Shown here piece by piece: positions 32,047-41,167 of a stretch of DNA of 64,000 nt; within the stretch, counting starts at the first letter, position 1; every line of letters begins with the position of its first letter. Location of the stretch: positions 1-64,000 of the forward strand of contig NZ_VYQF01000013.1 of assembly GCF_008710285.1 (NCBI RefSeq), in the 5' to 3' direction. The notes beneath the pieces were generated by a model. It saw nothing but the letters and a program-made list of their open reading frames with translations, did not search any database and was not told where the DNA came from. Source of the DNA: Ginsengibacter hankyongi (GTDB lineage: Bacteria; Bacteroidota; Bacteroidia; Chitinophagales; Chitinophagaceae). The translations under genes and the position numbers were made by a program.

Positions 32047-34479
32047 TTAACCATTCTTAAAACTCATCGTCCATTTTATCCGGTCATCATTAACATCAGT
32101 TGCCTTCATTAACCAAAGGGTAAAATATTTCCCCTGTACCCATGCATCCACAAAATTGTCATAAAATTTGCTACCGGGGTTTCCGCTCTGCCCGCCCGGA
32201 TACACACCATACGCCTGCGTTTGCGGCGTTAGGGATACAATCATTCTCCAACTGGGTCCATGTTGCTGGTTGGCAGCGTTAATGGTATTTGTTCCGCCGC
32301 CAATAGGCAAATGTAGCCGGCTCAACGCGTCAAGCCGTGCAAGATGTAATACCTTGGTATCTTTATATTTGCCCCATTCAAGTCGCCCATTACTGTCTGC
32401 TTCTTCAGCAACAGAAACAGCCTTCTTAAACGCTGCCGTTACATCATCGCCTAATGTTTCTATTTGTGGGGTATTGATATCGTCCAAGAATTTAAAGGAA
32501 GAATCTTTAAGGATATTGTTAAGTAAGGTGCTTTCGTAAGGCATCATCAGTTGAAGGTTTGTTTTCAAAAATTCATCATCCCAAACTTTATTTTCAAGAC
32601 TATCCCAGGTAAGTACAAACAATGTAGCGCCTTTGGAATCTACATCGTTTCTTAAATTCCATGTTTTAAGAAATTCAAAATAATTTAGCTCATCATTACT
32701 AAGTTTTAAAACCTCCATATTATTTACCAGAACCGGCAGGGCCATTTCGCCAAAAACATTGTAGTTATCTGTTTGCAACTTCATCATATCTTCAGGAGTG
32801 ATGTTATCCATTGCACTTAACCGTTTATTAATTTCCCAACTGCGATAAGGCGGATAACTACCTCCAAGATAATAGGGATAAGAAGTATCGGCTGGTAATT
32901 GATTAGCGCTGCTTACGTATCCTCTTTCAGGATTTACCAAATGAGGATTTTCATCCTGTGGTATCATCTCCTGCCAGAAATAGGAGCTATCGGTACCGGG
33001 CATTACAAAATCGCCCTGGCGTTTCCATTTTGCCGGAAACTCGCCCTGGTCCCATATTGCGATGTCCCCGCTTTTGCTGGCGAATAAACAATTTTGCCCG
33101 GGTGTGTGTAAATATTTAATTGCGTCGAGATAATCATTATAATTTTTTGCTTTGTCTAAAAGCGTAAACATTTTTAATTCATTGCTGGGGTCATGCGCCT
33201 TCCATCTTACGGCATAATACTTATGGTTGGTAGCTCTGCCGCCGCTATAACTTTTGTCGTACATAACGGGGCCAATGTTGGTATAAGCAACGGTATCTAA
33301 ATAGTCAGGTTCACCTTTTACTTTTATTTTTTCGATGCGGAAAGAAGTTTGCTTCCATTCGTTATCAAACCAATATTCTTTGCGGGTACTGTCTTTAAAT
33401 TTTATTTCGTAGTAATCTCTTACATCACGCATGGCATTGGTAAATCCAAAAGCGCAACTATCATTAAACCCAATAATAATAGCAGGCGCTCCCGGGAAAG
33501 TTGCCCCGTAAGCGTTGTAGGTTGGTGTTGAAATTTGCATTTCATACCAAAGCGAAGGTAGGTTTAATCCAAGATGCGGATCGTTACATAAAATGGGATA
33601 CCCGCTTTTAGTCCTCGAACCACCTACTGCCCAGTTGTTGCTGCCATTATTAGGATCCGGCTTTTGTTCCTGTATGGTGGTTGAATCCTTTGCATCAAAA
33701 TAAAGTGAATCAGCAGTAGAAGGAATTTTTAATTCTATTCCCGGCTTTGGAAACACCGTTCCTTTGGGCACTATCGGATCAAGCGAGTCCATAATTACCG
33801 GGTATATTTTATCAAAATCTGCTGAAGAAAAAACTGATTTGGCGTTGGTGTATTCGAAATCATTTTCGCTACCCGCTAAATCGAGGCTCATGTATTTCAG
33901 GAACAGCGCGGTTTTTAGATTGGTCCATTTTTCAGGATGATAGCCTAATAATTTATATTCTAGCGGAAGCGTACTTTCATTTAAAGATTCAATATACGCA
34001 TTAACACCAGCAGTATAGTTATCACATTCGGCTAATGTTTCCGGGTCTTTTTCAACTTCCTTTAAAGAATTCTCTGCGGCAAATACCATACCCAGCCTAC
34101 GTTTATCACGATCGAAATTAATTGCTTTCTTTCCAATCAATTCGCTGATGCGCCCTGCAGCGGCATGTGTTTGAAACTCCATTTGCCATAGACGAAATTT
34201 TGCATGAAGATAACCTTGTACAAAAAACGCGTCATTTTCATCTTCAGCAAAAACGTGTGGCACCAAACGGTTATCAAAATACACATTTACTTTTCCTTTC
34301 AGTTGTTTAAAAGAAAGATCAGCCGAGTAATTATAATCTGCAGGCTCTGCATTTTGCCATATCCCGCTTTGGGGGCTCAACAATTTACCTAATGGCGCAG
34401 GAACTAATAAAGTTGAATTTAGAATTATAATTAGTGCTGTAGTAATTACTCCAAAAGTGACGAAAGGAATTATACGCAT
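32047..34479 (-). CDS. penicillin acylase family protein
   Basis: This is an 810-residue Ntn-hydrolase precursor. An N-terminal hydrophobic anchor or signal (IIPFVTFGVITTALIIILNSTLLV) leads to the alpha chain, which has VNVYFDNRLVPHVFAEDENDAFFVQGYLHAKFRLWQME near residues 65-102. The autoproteolysis site is GSNNWAVGG near 279-287, where the Ser becomes the N-terminal nucleophile of the beta chain, followed by LCNDPHLGLNLPSLWYEM. Relatives hydrolyse amide-linked acyl chains, including quorum-sensing lactones and beta-lactam side chains; the substrate here is unknown. It acts in the periplasm. Monocistronic. Confidence 0.92.
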   Translation of the reverse strand: MRIIPFVTFGVITTALIIILNSTLLVPAPLGKLLSPQSGIWQNAEPADYNYSADLSFKQLKGKVNVYFDNRLVPHVFAEDENDAFFVQGYLHAKFRLWQMEFQTHAAAGRISELIGKKAINFDRDKRRLGMVFAAENSLKEVEKDPETLAECDNYTAGVNAYIESLNESTLPLEYKLLGYHPEKWTNLKTALFLKYMSLDLAGSENDFEYTNAKSVFSSADFDKIYPVIMDSLDPIVPKGTVFPKPGIELKIPSTADSLYFDAKDSTTIQEQKPDPNNGSNNWAVGGSRTKSGYPILCNDPHLGLNLPSLWYEMQISTPTYNAYGATFPGAPAIIIGFNDSCAFGFTNAMRDVRDYYEIKFKDSTRKEYWFDNEWKQTSFRIEKIKVKGEPDYLDTVAYTNIGPVMYDKSYSGGRATNHKYYAVRWKAHDPSNELKMFTLLDKAKNYNDYLDAIKYLHTPGQNCLFASKSGDIAIWDQGEFPAKWKRQGDFVMPGTDSSYFWQEMIPQDENPHLVNPERGYVSSANQLPADTSYPYYLGGSYPPYRSWEINKRLSAMDNITPEDMMKLQTDNYNVFGEMALPVLVNNMEVLKLSNDELNYFEFLKTWNLRNDVDSKGATLFVLTWDSLENKVWDDEFLKTNLQLMMPYESTLLNNILKDSSFKFLDDINTPQIETLGDDVTAAFKKAVSVAEEADSNGRLEWGKYKDTKVLHLARLDALSRLHLPIGGGTNTINAANQQHGPSWRMIVSLTPQTQAYGVYPGGQSGNPGSKFYDNFVDAWVQGKYFTLWLMKATDVNDDRIKWTMSFKNG

Positions 34480-34546
34480 AAATAAATTTAAAGATGTAAA
34501 ATACTAAAAAGATAAAAGAGAACGCATTTCATTCAATTCATCTCTC

Positions 34547-35644
34547 TTACGATAATAAATTAATAAGATTTTCTGTTTCTTCCATTGTGTTAAATGCATG
34601 AAAAACTATCCGCAATCTTTCCTTTCCTTTTGGAACCGTAGGATATAAAATGGCTCTTACATCGAGTTTATTTTCCTGGAGAGAAATGGCAACCTTTTTT
34701 ACCTCTTCGTTCCCCGGAATAATAACCACTTGTATGGGCGTGTCGCTGTTTAATGACGGATATTTTAGCCTTTCTTTTTTGAAAAAAGCAATTAAATTAT
34801 TTAAATGATTTCTTTCATTATTTAACGATGGAAATATATTATAAGATGCGGCAATAGCCGCTGTTACCGAAGGTGGTAAAGATGTGCTATAAATAAACTG
34901 TCTCGAAAAATTGATAAGATAATTTTTTAATTGCACAGAACCCAATACAATTGCACCATGACAACCGCAGGCTTTTCCAAAGGTATGAATGCGTGCGAAA
35001 CATTTTTGCTGAAGACGTAATTGCTGAACCAACCCCTCTCCTTTTTCTCCAATAATTCCCGTGGCATGCGCTTCATCAACAATTAAACCTGCATCATATT
35101 TTTCACAGAGTTCTGAAATTTCAATAAGCGGCGCCATATCGCCATCCATTGAAAATACAGATTCAGTAACTACAAAAATATTTTGATGAAGAGGGATAGA
35201 CGCAGTTATTTTTTTCTCAAGATCATTAACATCATTATGTAAAAAAGAAAAAGATGAGGCAAAAGATAATCGTATTCCTTCTCTTATAGAAGCATGGCTT
35301 AACTGGTCGTAAATGATCACATCTCCTTTTTGCGGAACGCAACTCAATAGCCCGGTATTGGCATCAAAGCCGGAGTTAAAAATTACACCGGCAGGTGCAT
35401 TATGAAAATTGGCAATTAAGTTTTCTGTTTCTTCAATAAGCTTATAGTTTCCGGAAAGCAGCCGCGAGCCCGAGCTGCCATGCGACAAATTAGTTTGAAT
35501 TGATTGTTCGATCAAATTGTTTTTTACAATACCCAAATAATCATTGCTGCAAAAATCTGTTTTATCACTTGTAAAAATAAGGGAGCGATAAGCATTATTT
35601 TGTCTTCTCTCACTTAATTTTTCTTCCAGGAAATCTTCATTCAT
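34547..35644 (-). CDS. bioF: 8-amino-7-oxononanoate synthase-like PLP enzyme
   Basis: This 365-residue fold-type I PLP enzyme of the alpha-oxoamine synthase family fits BioF, which condenses pimeloyl-ACP with L-alanine. CSNDYLGIVKN near residues 32-42 and HGSSGSRLLSGN near 55-66 are family blocks. The stretch VVTESVFSMDGDMAPL near 157-172 and VDEAHATG near 187-194 carry cofactor-binding residues. The PLP lysine is in HTFGKACGCHGA near 219-230. A 2-amino-3-ketobutyrate ligase is the main alternative. bioD in the same window favours biotin synthesis. Confidence 0.85.
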   Translation of the reverse strand: MNEDFLEEKLSERRQNNAYRSLIFTSDKTDFCSNDYLGIVKNNLIEQSIQTNLSHGSSGSRLLSGNYKLIEETENLIANFHNAPAGVIFNSGFDANTGLLSCVPQKGDVIIYDQLSHASIREGIRLSFASSFSFLHNDVNDLEKKITASIPLHQNIFVVTESVFSMDGDMAPLIEISELCEKYDAGLIVDEAHATGIIGEKGEGLVQQLRLQQKCFARIHTFGKACGCHGAIVLGSVQLKNYLINFSRQFIYSTSLPPSVTAAIAASYNIFPSLNNERNHLNNLIAFFKKERLKYPSLNSDTPIQVVIIPGNEEVKKVAISLQENKLDVRAILYPTVPKGKERLRIVFHAFNTMEETENLINLLS

Positions 35645-35703
35645 TTGGTAAAATTAGCTAATTGGTGAATCAGCTAATTAGCTAATTAAAGTATTTTTGA
35701 AAA

Positions 35704-36315
35704 ATGGAAACTTTATCACAGGATACAAAAAATATTTTAGGTCTTCGATTGGTTACTGATCCGCGGTGGGTAGATCTTGCCGCTATTTCGCTGGAAGAAA
35801 TTTTAACCGATCACGCATGGTGCGAACAGAAAGCAGCCAGCAGTTGTATATCGTTGATTCAAAAATATAATGATAAAGAAGAATTGGTAAATGAACTCTC
35901 GCCAATTGTAACAGAAGAATGGGGGCATTTTCGGCAGGTGATCGCAGAATTGCAAAAAAGAAATTTGAAATTGGGTAAGCAACGCAAAGATGAATATGTA
36001 AATAAACTGCTGGATTTTCAAAAAAAAGGTGGAAGTCCCGAAGAGAGATTATTAGATCAATTACTCACAATGGCTTTAATAGAAGCAAGGAGCTGTGAGC
36101 GTTTCAAGCGATTGAGTGAAGGTCTTGATGATAAATACCTGAAAAATTTTTACCGGAAATTTATGGAAAGCGAAGCAGGCCATTATACACTATTCATTAA
36201 CCTGGCTGATGCTTACATTAATAAAGAAAAAGTAAGAAAGAGATGGAAAGAATGGATTGCTTATGAAACAAATGTTATGAAGGATATGGAGGTGAGAGGT
36301 GATAGAATACATTGA
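35704..36315 (+). CDS. miaE: tRNA-(ms2io6A)-hydroxylase MiaE
   Basis: MiaE hydroxylates the isopentenyl side chain of ms2i6A at position 37 of tRNAs, using a ferritin-like diiron centre. The 203-residue protein is slightly shorter than the Salmonella enzyme. Iron ligands are visible as the E31 and DHAWCE region (31-41), EEWGHF at 71-76, EARSCERF at 127-134 and ESEAGHY at 155-161. It is divergent from bioF by 59 bases, a gap filled with AGCTAATT words and a TATTTTTG box at 35692-35699, only four bases before the ATG. A strong terminator follows. Confidence 0.88.
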   Translation: METLSQDTKNILGLRLVTDPRWVDLAAISLEEILTDHAWCEQKAASSCISLIQKYNDKEELVNELSPIVTEEWGHFRQVIAELQKRNLKLGKQRKDEYVNKLLDFQKKGGSPEERLLDQLLTMALIEARSCERFKRLSEGLDDKYLKNFYRKFMESEAGHYTLFINLADAYINKEKVRKRWKEWIAYETNVMKDMEVRGDRIH

Positions 36316-36320
36316 TAAAA

Positions 36321-36356
36321 AACCTCACAGGTTTTCATAACCTGTGAGGTTTTTCT
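36321..36356. terminator. bidirectional rho-independent terminator between miaE and lepB
   Basis: A perfect 13-base stem AACCTCACAGGTT (36321-36333) pairs with 36339-36351 around a five-base loop. T-rich bases follow on the plus strand and A-rich bases precede it, so it can serve both converging genes. Confidence 0.85.
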
Positions 36357-37901
36357 TTATTTTATTTTTTTAAATATCCTGCTCCAGCGTGGCCCCTTGT
36401 CATAACTGAACCAGATTAAGGAAGCTTTGCCCACAATATGGTCTTCAGGAACAAATCCCCAAAAACGGCTGTCCAGTGAGTTGTGCCTGTTATCTCCCAT
36501 CATCCAGTAATAATTCATTTTAAAAGTATAACTGGTAGCGGGCTTGTCATTTATAAAATATTGCCCGTTCTTTTCTTCAAATTTATTGCCTTCATAAACG
36601 GCGATGCAGCGTTTATAACGGATAACGTTATCCGCAGTTAATTGTATAGTAGCGCCCTTTTTCGGAATCCATACGGGGCCATAATTATCCACCGTCCAGT
36701 TTTCAGTTCCTGCGCCTGCAAATGGAAATAAATAGGGGCTTTTATCACCAGGCCCTAGTACGGCAGGCTGAATATTTTTTACCATTGGTAAAAGTTTCAG
36801 GGAAGCCATTTCACCGTCGGTCATACTTATTTCATATAAATTATTTTCAAGCTGGTAAACCTGGTTTTTGTTAGGATCATCAGTATATTGAATGCCCATG
36901 TTGTTCAATTCATCCGGGTCAAGTGGCGCACTGGTGGTTACATCATACTTAAATTCATGAAATTCGGGTAACGGTTCGGCCACGTTATTAATATACACTA
37001 CCCTGTTTTTTATTTGTAAACTATCGCCCGCAATACCAACACATCGTTTAATAAAGTTCTCTCGTTTATCCACAGGCCGTGTTATAATTTCATCTCCATA
37101 TTGATCCCAAACTCTTTGCCTGGCTTCTGCTTCGGATATATGTTCTTCCAGCATTCTTCGCCTTATTTCCTGGTAATAGGTAACTCTTGAGCCAAAATTT
37201 ATTTCATCATTAATTAGCGTATCATTTACCGGGAAATTAAAAACCACTACATCTTTACGATGGACGGGTCTTGCAAACCAGCGTGTATAAGGTATGTGAA
37301 TCCACTCTACGTAAGATTTTGTATTAAGCCCCGGGATGGTATGATGCACAAAAGGCATCGCTATGGGCGTATTGGGAATACGGGGGCCATAACTGAATTT
37401 ACTTACAAAAAGGAAATCATTTACGAGCAAAGTTTTTTCCATGGAAGGAGTTGGAATAGTATAGGCTTCAAATACGAAGGTGCGGATGATAGTTGCCGCA
37501 ACTATAGCAAATGCCGCTGCGTCTATCCATTCCCGTATGGCGCCCTTTTTATAATTTTTTACCACGGGTATTCCGGCATATCTTTCTTTATCCGAAAAAC
37601 CCAGGTATGGAAAATAAATAAAGGGAACCAACACTGTTGCCGCATGATGTAAAAAGCCAAATCTGCCAAAATGTTCAACGAATTTTATACAAATCCATAT
37701 TGTTATAAACTGGCCGACAATTGGAATTAACTGCAGAAAAAACCAGATCCTTTTCAACTCCATTTTTTCTACCATACACCATGTATTGTAAAGTGGAATT
37801 AAGGCCTTCCAGGGAGCAATGCCGGCCTTTTTAAACATCCCGTATAAACCGATTAAAGCAGCAACAAACGTAAGAATAAATAAAAGTAAACCTATACTCA
37901 T
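36357..37901 (-). CDS. lepB: signal peptidase I with extended N-terminus
   Basis: LepB cuts signal peptides from exported proteins at the periplasmic face. The catalytic Ser is in TIPTPSMEKTLL near residue 152 and the general-base Lys in RENFIKRCVGIAGDSL near 285. The C-terminal box MMGDNRHNSLDSRFWGFVP is intact. At 514 residues it is much longer than the E. coli enzyme (324). The extra part is an N-terminal block of about 110 residues with three spans (a DUF5684-like KAGIAPWKALIPLYNTW) and a long insert between Ser and Lys boxes. That architecture is common in Bacteroidota. Confidence 0.93.
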   Translation of the reverse strand: MSIGLLLFILTFVAALIGLYGMFKKAGIAPWKALIPLYNTWCMVEKMELKRIWFFLQLIPIVGQFITIWICIKFVEHFGRFGFLHHAATVLVPFIYFPYLGFSDKERYAGIPVVKNYKKGAIREWIDAAAFAIVAATIIRTFVFEAYTIPTPSMEKTLLVNDFLFVSKFSYGPRIPNTPIAMPFVHHTIPGLNTKSYVEWIHIPYTRWFARPVHRKDVVVFNFPVNDTLINDEINFGSRVTYYQEIRRRMLEEHISEAEARQRVWDQYGDEIITRPVDKRENFIKRCVGIAGDSLQIKNRVVYINNVAEPLPEFHEFKYDVTTSAPLDPDELNNMGIQYTDDPNKNQVYQLENNLYEISMTDGEMASLKLLPMVKNIQPAVLGPGDKSPYLFPFAGAGTENWTVDNYGPVWIPKKGATIQLTADNVIRYKRCIAVYEGNKFEEKNGQYFINDKPATSYTFKMNYYWMMGDNRHNSLDSRFWGFVPEDHIVGKASLIWFSYDKGPRWSRIFKKIK

Positions 37902-37994
37902 TTTAAATATTTTATAATGCGGACAAAAGTACCGTTTTAAAACTCTACTTAAAAAACCATGCGAAAATTGTTATCATTAGTTTAACAAAAACGA

Positions 37995-38636
37995 TTAGTT
38001 TAAAATTTCTTCAAGGATGTTATTTACTTTTTGGGACCTGTTCATTATCATAAAGTGGCCGCCATCGGGTATAACATAATCTGCCTTAATATTTTTTAAA
38101 GGAAATATATGATCCTTACCGCCATGAATATGTACCATAGTTTTAGGTTGCCATTCATTTTTCCAGTTTAATATTTGGTGAGTAGCCCAGTTAGTATATT
38201 GCTGCCCGATAGTTTTACGATACTCACTCACTAATTTTAATTCTTCATTGTTTTCAATTCCAAGATTGAAATTTTCTAACGGCTCAATAAACTTAAATGT
38301 TTTTAAAGGAACGATTTTATCCAGTTGCAATTTGCCTGTAAGCTTCATCCATAGCGGCATTTCATGAAATGATTTTATGCTGGAAATTATTATGACTTTG
38401 CCTGTTGAAATAATTTTTGCAATTTCAATACACATTATTCCACCAAAAGACAAACCAAAAAGTATAGGATCTTTATGATGAATTTGCGCACTCATTCTTT
38501 TTGCATACGCTTCAATCGTTTCTTTTTTTAAAGGATTGAACCACGGAATAAAATGAACATCAGTATTGGCGAAATTCAATTTGGAAAAAACCCTTCCATC
38601 TGCTCCAAAGCCACTAATGCAATAAATATGTTTCAT
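37995..38636 (-). CDS. alpha/beta hydrolase
   Basis: This 213-residue cytosolic protein has an alpha/beta-hydrolase core. The nucleophile elbow is GLSFGG with Ser63. The acid residue is probably the Asp in HGGKDHIFP near 173, and the His is in DGGHFMIMN near 193. The short lid region and compact length resemble small esterase/thioesterase-like members. The substrate is unknown. It lies 27 bases from the sigma-54-type regulator on the same strand and 93 bases before lepB, so it could be in a transcription unit with either. Confidence 0.75.
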   Translation of the reverse strand: MKHIYCISGFGADGRVFSKLNFANTDVHFIPWFNPLKKETIEAYAKRMSAQIHHKDPILFGLSFGGIMCIEIAKIISTGKVIIISSIKSFHEMPLWMKLTGKLQLDKIVPLKTFKFIEPLENFNLGIENNEELKLVSEYRKTIGQQYTNWATHQILNWKNEWQPKTMVHIHGGKDHIFPLKNIKADYVIPDGGHFMIMNRSQKVNNILEEILN

Positions 38637-38663
38637 AAATATTAGCCCGCCAATGAGGCTGAT

Positions 38664-39827
38664 TTATTTTTTGGGCAATACATAATTTTCAATATCGTCT
38701 GTTGTTATCGTTTTACCCGAAAGAATTATCAGACGTTCAACAACATTACGAAGCTCACGAATGTTGCCGGTCCAGTTGTGTTTCTGCAATAAATCGAGCG
38801 CTTTCCGGTCAATGGCTTTTTTGGGTTGGCCATATTCGGCTCCTATATCTTCGAGAAAGCGATCCACCAATAATGGAATATCACTCAGCCTGTCGTTCAA
38901 AGAAGGAACATGTACGATTATGACTCCAAGCCGGTGATAAAGATCGAGCCTGAAATTTTTATTTTCAACTTCTTTAAGTAAGTCTTTATTAGTGGCCGCA
39001 ATAACACGTACATCTACATTAATATCTTTATCGGCGCCTACTCTTGTAATTTTAGCTTCCTGTAATGCACGCAAAACCTTGGCTTGTGCATTCAGGCTCA
39101 TATCTCCAATTTCATCGAGGAATAAAGTGCCCCCATTTGCCTGTTCGAATTTTCCGATCCTTTGTTTTACCGCAGAAGTAAAACTTCCTTTTTCATGGCC
39201 GAATAATTCGCTTTCTATAAGTTCGCCGGGAATGGCTGCGCAATTGACTTCCACCATAGGGCCGTCAGAACGATTACTTTTTTCGTGTATCCATCTCGCT
39301 ACTAATTCCTTCCCGACGCCGTTATCACCCGTTATTAAAACCCGTGCTTCTGTGGGTGCAATTTTATCGATGGTTTCTTTTATTTTTTTTATCGGTAAAG
39401 ACTCGCCAACAATTTCCTGTACCTTCCCTACTTTCCTTTTGAGCACTTTCGTTTCCGCCACCAGGGAATTTTTTTCCATTGCATTGCGGAGTGTAATCAA
39501 CATGCGGTTAAGATCGGGTGGCTTGGAAATATAATCATACGCGCCTTTCTTTACGGCCTCTACAGCCGTTTCAATGTTTCCATGCCCGCTGATAATGATA
39601 ATGGGTATTTCATCATTTATTTCCTTTGCTTTTTCGAGAAATTCTATTCCATCAAGCTTGGGCATTTTAATATCACACAGTACAAGGTCAAAATTTTTCT
39701 CTTTAAATTTTTTCAAACCTTCTTCGCCGTCGGCAGCTTCTTCAATTTTATAACCTTCATAACTTAATATTTCGGTCAGCGTTTTCCTGATACTTTTTTC
39801 ATCATCAATAATAAGAATGGAAGGCAT
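38664..39827 (-). CDS. NtrC-type response regulator lacking a DNA-binding domain
   Basis: This 387-residue protein has a receiver domain (1-120) with phospho-acceptor D52 in LVLCDIKMPKLDG, then an AAA+ sigma-54-activator domain. Walker A is GDNGVGKE at 167-174. Walker B is GGTLFLDEI at 232-240. The loop that contacts sigma-54, canonically GAFTGA, reads GSFTSA at 214-219. The chain ends just after NWTGNIRELRNVVERLIILSGKTITTDDIENYVLPKK, so there is no Fis-type helix-turn-helix. It may act without specific DNA binding, or on a different target. No sensor kinase is adjacent. Confidence 0.88.
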   Translation of the reverse strand: MPSILIIDDEKSIRKTLTEILSYEGYKIEEAADGEEGLKKFKEKNFDLVLCDIKMPKLDGIEFLEKAKEINDEIPIIIISGHGNIETAVEAVKKGAYDYISKPPDLNRMLITLRNAMEKNSLVAETKVLKRKVGKVQEIVGESLPIKKIKETIDKIAPTEARVLITGDNGVGKELVARWIHEKSNRSDGPMVEVNCAAIPGELIESELFGHEKGSFTSAVKQRIGKFEQANGGTLFLDEIGDMSLNAQAKVLRALQEAKITRVGADKDINVDVRVIAATNKDLLKEVENKNFRLDLYHRLGVIIVHVPSLNDRLSDIPLLVDRFLEDIGAEYGQPKKAIDRKALDLLQKHNWTGNIRELRNVVERLIILSGKTITTDDIENYVLPKK

Positions 39828-39984
39828 AGTTTAATAGTTTAATGGATTTTTTGGAAATCTCTTTTCAGGTATTTCAAATGTACTGAATTAAGACATTAAC
39901 GCGGATTAGTTTTAATTCTTATGTGATAGTTTTATGGTTAATTACTTATCGAGCTGGCTTATTACATAGCTGGCAGGGCTTTTA

Positions 39985-41074
39985 TCAGTTAACCTCAGCT
40001 TCCATCATCAAATAGGCTTTTATAAATCCATCCAGTTCGCCATCCATTACCGGGCCAATATTTCCCACTTCATAATCGGTACGGTGGTCTTTTATCATTT
40101 TGTAAGGATGAAAAACATAACTTCTTATCTGGCTTCCCCACTCTATTTTTTTCTTGGTTGCATTGGATGCGTTTAATTTTTCCTGGCGTTTACGCATTTC
40201 TTCTTCGTACAGCCTGCTCTTTAACATGGTCATTGCTTTTTCACGATTCTCACCCTGTGTGCGTGCCTGCTGGCATTCCACGATAATACCTGTAGGCTTA
40301 TGCGTTAGCCGCACTGCCGTTTCCACCTTGTTTACGTTTTGTCCGCCGCTCCCCCCGCTTCTGAAGAAAGCCCATTCAACATCAGCAGGGCTCACTTTTA
40401 TATCTACGGTGTCATCTACTAACGGATAAACATAAACGCTGGCAAAACTGGTATGACGCCTTGCGTTGCTATCGAAAGGTGAAATACGAACAAGCCGGTG
40501 CACGCCGCTTTCGGCCTTCAAAAAGCCGTAGGCAAACGGGCCGTCAAACTGAAGCGTAGCGCTTTTTATACCCGCGCCGTCACCGGCCTGGTAGTCCAGT
40601 TCAGTAACAGCCCAGCCTTGCTTCTCGCCATACATCCTATACATGCGTAAAAGCATTTCTGCCCAGTCCTGGCTTTCTGTTCCCCCCGCCCCGCTGTTGA
40701 TCTGGAGTATAGCAACCATTTCGTCTTCCGGTTTATTGAGAGTGCTCTTAAACTCGGCTTCTTCAATTGCAGCAACCGAATTGTTGAACGCCTCTTTCAC
40801 TTCTTCTTCTGTTGCTTCGCCTTCTTTCCAGAAATCAAAAAGCACGGCAAAGTCATCCAGTTTAGATTGTACGTCATTATATAAGTTCACCCAGAACTCA
40901 TTTAACTTAATTTCTTTTAAAATGGAAGTTGCCCGCTGGTTGTCATTCCAAAACCCGGGCGAAAGAGAAAGTTGCTTATCATTATTTATTTTCTGCTGAC
41001 GGTTCTCAACGTCAAAGAAACCTCCTCAAAACCACCAAACGGTCTCTTAAATCTTTTAATTGCTCTTGTGTCAT
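39985..41074 (-). CDS. prfB: peptide chain release factor 2, with programmed +1 frameshift
   Basis: RF2 ends translation at UGA and UAA. The frame-0 part starts with ATG at 41072-41074 and encodes 20 residues (beginning [13 protein letters not shown]) before an in-frame TGA at 41012-41014. Skipping one base there joins the main frame, which runs from 41013 to 39985 for 342 residues; the total of 362 is close to the E. coli 365. The stop-recognition tripeptide SPF lies at about 198-200 and GGQ at about 243-245. A GTG start at 40890 would give a truncated protein. It is divergent from the DinB-like gene. Confidence 0.95.
41011..41026 (-). promoter_or_regulatory. prfB programmed +1 frameshift site
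   Basis: On the minus strand the sequence is AGGAGG TTT CTT TGA C. An internal Shine-Dalgarno AGGAGG (41026-41021) sits three bases before the slippery CTT (41017-41015), followed by TGA (41014-41012) and C. Layout and spacing equal the E. coli prfB site. When RF2 is scarce the ribosome pauses at TGA and slips +1, so the factor controls its own synthesis. Confidence 0.95.
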
Positions 41075-41080
41075 AGGGCG

Positions 41081-41088
41081 CAAATATA
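41081..41088 (-). promoter_or_regulatory. candidate -7 box for prfB
   Basis: On the minus strand this reads TATATTTG, a match to TAnnTTTG, seven bases upstream of the prfB ATG. No well-spaced -33 TTTG is visible, so the call is tentative; use of this box would give an almost leaderless transcript. Confidence 0.3.
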
Positions 41089-41140
41089 ATAATGATTGCT
41101 CAATTGTTGTATGAAGGAAATGTTTTAGATCGTAAGTATC

Positions 41141-41148
41141 TATTTTTG
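41141..41148 (+). promoter_or_regulatory. candidate -7 box for the DinB-like gene
   Basis: TATTTTTG matches TAnnTTTG, 19 bases upstream of the ATG at 41168. A -33 element is not convincing. Confidence 0.35.
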
Positions 41149-41167
41149 CGTAAAAATTCTTTAAATA

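Noticed and set aside
40888-40890. GTG as the start of prfB
   Set aside because: It would drop the conserved N-terminal domain. The upstream frame with the AGGAGG-CTT-TGA shift site restores the normal length.
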